From: an uncultured Granulosicoccaceae bacterium
GTDB lineage: Bacteria; Pseudomonadota; Gammaproteobacteria; Granulosicoccales; Granulosicoccaceae
Assembly: GCA_938028465.1 (NCBI GenBank)
Contig: CALJAA010000052.1
Coordinates: 1-34,377, forward strand
DNA length: 34,377 nucleotides
Direction: 5' to 3'
Shown: in pieces, positions 31,635-34,377 of the stretch
Position numbering within the stretch: position 1 is the stretch's first letter
Layout of the letters: each line of letters begins with the position of its first letter
The notes under the pieces: model-generated
What the model was told of the DNA's origin: nothing
Database searches by the model: none
Seen by the model: the letters and a program-made list of their open reading frames with translations, nothing else
Made by a program: the position numbers and the translations under genes

Positions 31635-33218
31635 CTAAGGGAAGTTCAAATACTGCACGTTGTTAATACTCGGGATTGCACGTAGTATCTCTAGATCCTC
31701 AGATGACACTGCTGCATCCACCTCAAGTAGGGCAATAGCATTGGCCTTGTCTTGATCTCTCCCTAAGTGCAAGTTAGCGATATTGATCCCTTTCGCGGCT
31801 GCAGCTGTACCGATTGCACCGATAACACCTGGCGTATCTTCGTTAGTGAAGTACAGCATGTGCTCTCCAAGTTCAGATTCTAGCGAGATTCCCTTTACAT
31901 CGATAACGCGTGCCTTGTTGCCAATGAGCGTACCGGCAATGGTGCGCTGCATTTTTTCGGTTTCAACATCAACCGTTATACGACATTGATATTCGTCTTT
32001 ACCGTCATTTTTTGCGTCCACAACTGTGATGTTTCTATTACGCGCTACTTCGCGAGCATTAACTGTATTAACGGTGGCAACGTGATGAGTCAGCAGAGAT
32101 TTTAATACCTCCGTTGTCAATGGCTCAGTGTTGTAAGCCGCCACATCGCCGGCGTACGTCATGGTGAGTTTCTTTATCGGGTCATTAGTTAACTGGCCAA
32201 CAAACGAGCCTAATTTGCCCGCTAAATCCAGATACGGTTTAAGTTGGCGGGCTTCTTCTGCACTTAGATTAGGTGCATTTAATGCATTGGTAATGGCGCC
32301 AGTAAGTAGGTAGTTACTCATTTGTTCGGCTACTTGCACAGCCACCTTTTCTTGAGCCTCAGAGGTTGATGCACCAAGATGAGGTGTGCATATCACGTTA
32401 GGCATACCAAATAATATATTCTCTTTAGCGGGTTCTTGCTCGTATACATCAAGTGCGGCACCACGAAGATGTCCAGACTCCAATGCAACCTTAAGCGCAA
32501 GCTCGTCAACTAAACCACCACGAGCACAATTGATTAGCATGCTACCTTTTTTCATTTTATTCAAAGCAGTCGCATTAATGATATTCGCTGTATCGGGTGT
32601 TTTAGGAACGTGTAGGGAGATGATATCGCTATTGGTCAGTAGTTCATCCAGCTCTAGCTTGGTAACGCCAAGTTGATCTGCGCGCTCTTCTGTTAAAAAT
32701 GGATCGTAAGCCGACACTCTTAAACCCAAACCGAGCGCTTTTTGAGCAACGATTGAGCCGATATTACCCGCACCAATCAAGCCCAGTTGTTTACCGGTAA
32801 CTTCCATACCCATGAATTTCGATTTTTCCCATTTGCCATCATGAGTAGATTGACTAGCCTGTGGAATATGCCGTGCAAGTGCCAACATCATAGCCATTGT
32901 GTGTTCAGCTGTAGTGATGGCATTGCCGAATGGCGTATTCATCACAACCACACCGTCCGCTGTGCAAGCGGGAACGTCCACATTGTCCACACCAATGCCG
33001 GCACGACCAACCACTTTAAGGCGGTTGGCTTTTTTCAATAGTTCTGGAGTTACGTTAGTCGATGAGCGTATCGCGAGACCATCAAAATCAGCAATGGTAT
33101 CCATAAGTTCCTCAACTGATAGCTTCGATGACTGCACAACCTCAATACCGCGTTCCTCAAATACGCCAACGGCAAGAGAAGACATAGAGTCAGAAATTAA
33201 TACGCGTGGCTTATCCAT
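31635..33218 (-). CDS. serA: D-3-phosphoglycerate dehydrogenase (long form)
   Basis: 527 residues, the long SerA type with an intervening domain (about 315-450) and a C-terminal ACT domain (about 453-525, beginning MLYFTNEDTPGVIGAIGTAA). The NAD-binding domain has GLIGAGNIGS (about 145-154). Catalytic Arg, Glu and His lie in NCARGGLVDE, DVYEQEP and TPHLGASTSEAQ. It oxidises 3-phosphoglycerate to 3-phosphohydroxypyruvate, the first step of serine synthesis, and the ACT domain suggests serine feedback. Its start overlaps the end of serC by 8 bp, so the first two steps are co-expressed. Confidence 0.96.
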   Translation of the reverse strand: MDKPRVLISDSMSSLAVGVFEERGIEVVQSSKLSVEELMDTIADFDGLAIRSSTNVTPELLKKANRLKVVGRAGIGVDNVDVPACTADGVVVMNTPFGNAITTAEHTMAMMLALARHIPQASQSTHDGKWEKSKFMGMEVTGKQLGLIGAGNIGSIVAQKALGLGLRVSAYDPFLTEERADQLGVTKLELDELLTNSDIISLHVPKTPDTANIINATALNKMKKGSMLINCARGGLVDELALKVALESGHLRGAALDVYEQEPAKENILFGMPNVICTPHLGASTSEAQEKVAVQVAEQMSNYLLTGAITNALNAPNLSAEEARQLKPYLDLAGKLGSFVGQLTNDPIKKLTMTYAGDVAAYNTEPLTTEVLKSLLTHHVATVNTVNAREVARNRNITVVDAKNDGKDEYQCRITVDVETEKMQRTIAGTLIGNKARVIDVKGISLESELGEHMLYFTNEDTPGVIGAIGTAAAAKGINIANLHLGRDQDKANAIALLEVDAAVSSEDLEILRAIPSINNVQYLNFP

Positions 33219-34377
33219 GTTGCACCTCGATGCTTAGGTCTGTAGATTCAAATTGTGTGTATGCCCAGTCAAGCCAAGCGGTTAGTGCTTCTATATCTGT
33301 ACTGTCTACGGTCGCGCCACCCCAAACCCTGAAACCAGGCGGTGCACTGCGATAGTTCGCGATATCAAATGCAACGCCTTCATCTGCTAACCAGCCAACC
33401 ATGGTTTTTACCGCAGCTTGGCGTTGTTCTGGGTTTAGCGCTTGAAAGCTTGCAGCTGTTATCTGCAAACACATAGAAGTGCTTGAACGAGTCTCAGCAT
33501 CGGTTGCCAGCCAATCAATCCACCGACTATTATTGACCCAAGCATCCATTGCCTTAAAATTGGCAGACGAGCGAGCGTGAAGGGCGTTAAGGCCACCGAT
33601 GCGCTCCGCCCAATCAAGAGCCGAATGCAAATCAGCCACAGCGAGCATGCTAGGAGTATTGATTGTCGCGCCTGAAAAGATGCCTTCGATCAATGCTTGT
33701 TTTTTTGTTAACGTAAATATTTTTGGAAGCGCTCTATGAGGTTGTTCCGACTCCAGTCGAGCAATGGCACGTGGGCTTAAAGCAAGCATGCCGTGTGCTC
33801 CCTCACCACCCAATGCTTTCTGCCAAGACCAAGTAAGCACATCTACCTTGTCATAATCAATTGGCATCGCATAGGCTGCTGATGTCGCATCACATAACGT
33901 TAATCCCTCACGATCGTCGGGAATCCAGTCTAGGTTAGGCACGCGAACACCGCTTGTGGTGCCGTTATAAACAAAGACAATATCATTTTGTTTTGAGGCA
34001 GCTCTCAGTTGCGGTAACTTGCCGTATTCAGCTTTATGAATATTGAGGCCAGGTAACTCTAGCGCCGCAAGATCTTTCGCCCAATCAGAGGAAAAGCTCT
34101 CCCAAACAAACGCATCTACCGCCTTAGAGCCGAGTAGGGACCACATGGCCATCTCGAACGCACCGGTATCAGAAGCCGGCACAATGCCCAGTTTCCAGTC
34201 AGCAGGCAAGTTTAAGAGTGCGGCCGATCGATCGATAGCAGATTTAAGATGAGCCTTTGGATTTGCCGCACGATGAGAACGGCCAAGATGTTGAGTATTG
34301 AGTGCAGAAATATCCCAGCCTGGATGCTTGCGACAGGGGCCAGAAGAGAAGCGAGCGTCAGCGGGACGCACGCGCGG
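33211..34377 (-). CDS. serC: Phosphoserine aminotransferase, 5' end cut by window edge
   Basis: At least 386 residues visible, of the SerC subtype found in Methanosarcina and many proteobacteria (TIGR01365-like), distinct from E. coli SerC. Features are FSSGPCRKHPGWD near the N-terminus, substrate loop HLGRSHRA, and the PLP lysine in SWQKALGGEGAHG. The frame stays open to base 34377. The GTG at 34371 begins RPADARFSSGP, but relatives usually have a few more residues before this, so the true start is probably outside. It converts 3-phosphohydroxypyruvate and glutamate to phosphoserine. It is upstream of and overlaps serA. Confidence 0.93.
   Translation of the reverse strand, partial: PRVRPADARFSSGPCRKHPGWDISALNTQHLGRSHRAANPKAHLKSAIDRSAALLNLPADWKLGIVPASDTGAFEMAMWSLLGSKAVDAFVWESFSSDWAKDLAALELPGLNIHKAEYGKLPQLRAASKQNDIVFVYNGTTSGVRVPNLDWIPDDREGLTLCDATSAAYAMPIDYDKVDVLTWSWQKALGGEGAHGMLALSPRAIARLESEQPHRALPKIFTLTKKQALIEGIFSGATINTPSMLAVADLHSALDWAERIGGLNALHARSSANFKAMDAWVNNSRWIDWLATDAETRSSTSMCLQITAASFQALNPEQRQAAVKTMVGWLADEGVAFDIANYRSAPPGFRVWGGATVDSTDIEALTAWLDWAYTQFESTDLSIEVQHG

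Overview
The window looks like chromosomal DNA of a free-living, probably marine proteobacterium. A gammaproteobacterium is my best guess, with modest confidence. Supporting signs are the moderate GC content, full-length B12-dependent MetH next to MetF, an OmpA-type lipoprotein, a NavAb/NavMs-like bacterial sodium channel and dense catabolic operons. I see no rRNA, tRNA, CRISPR array, transposase or phage gene.

Region 1 (about 1-16.8 kb) is a catabolic island. A long leftward operon runs from 11.1 kb to 0.2 kb. Its order is: FAD subunit, fused [2Fe-2S]/molybdopterin hydroxylase, polytopic membrane protein, complete LIV-type ABC importer (binding protein, two permeases, two ATPases), TauD-family dioxygenase. 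Divergent from it, a rightward operon (11.4-15.0 kb) encodes a 6-hydroxynicotinate-reductase-like iron-sulfur flavoprotein, a UPF0280 (ApbE-like) protein and two tandem AA_synth (DUF1185) paralogues. An enamidase-like amidohydrolase and a MarR regulator follow, divergent from each other. Together they read as uptake, ring hydroxylation, ring reduction and ring opening of an N-heteroaromatic carboxylate (nicotinate, or a methylated relative such as trigonelline or homarine). Related palindromes overlap the -10 elements of the three main promoters, which suggests one MarR regulon.

Region 2 (16.8-20.7 kb) is a leftward three-gene operon: a GlxA-type AraC regulator, a fused aconitase-X dehydratase, and a class II HDAC-like amidohydrolase. 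It looks like a second, separately regulated catabolic module.

Region 3 (20.9-25.7 kb) holds single genes: a small exported protein, an OmpA-type lipoprotein, an orphan IlvD/Edd dehydratase and a voltage-gated sodium channel.

Region 4 (25.7-34.4 kb) is one-carbon and serine metabolism: metF-metH (leftward), a HisN/IMPase-like phosphatase that may be translated without a leader, and serC-serA (leftward; serC is cut by the window edge). Serine made by SerC/SerA feeds the folate one-carbon pool used by MetF and MetH.
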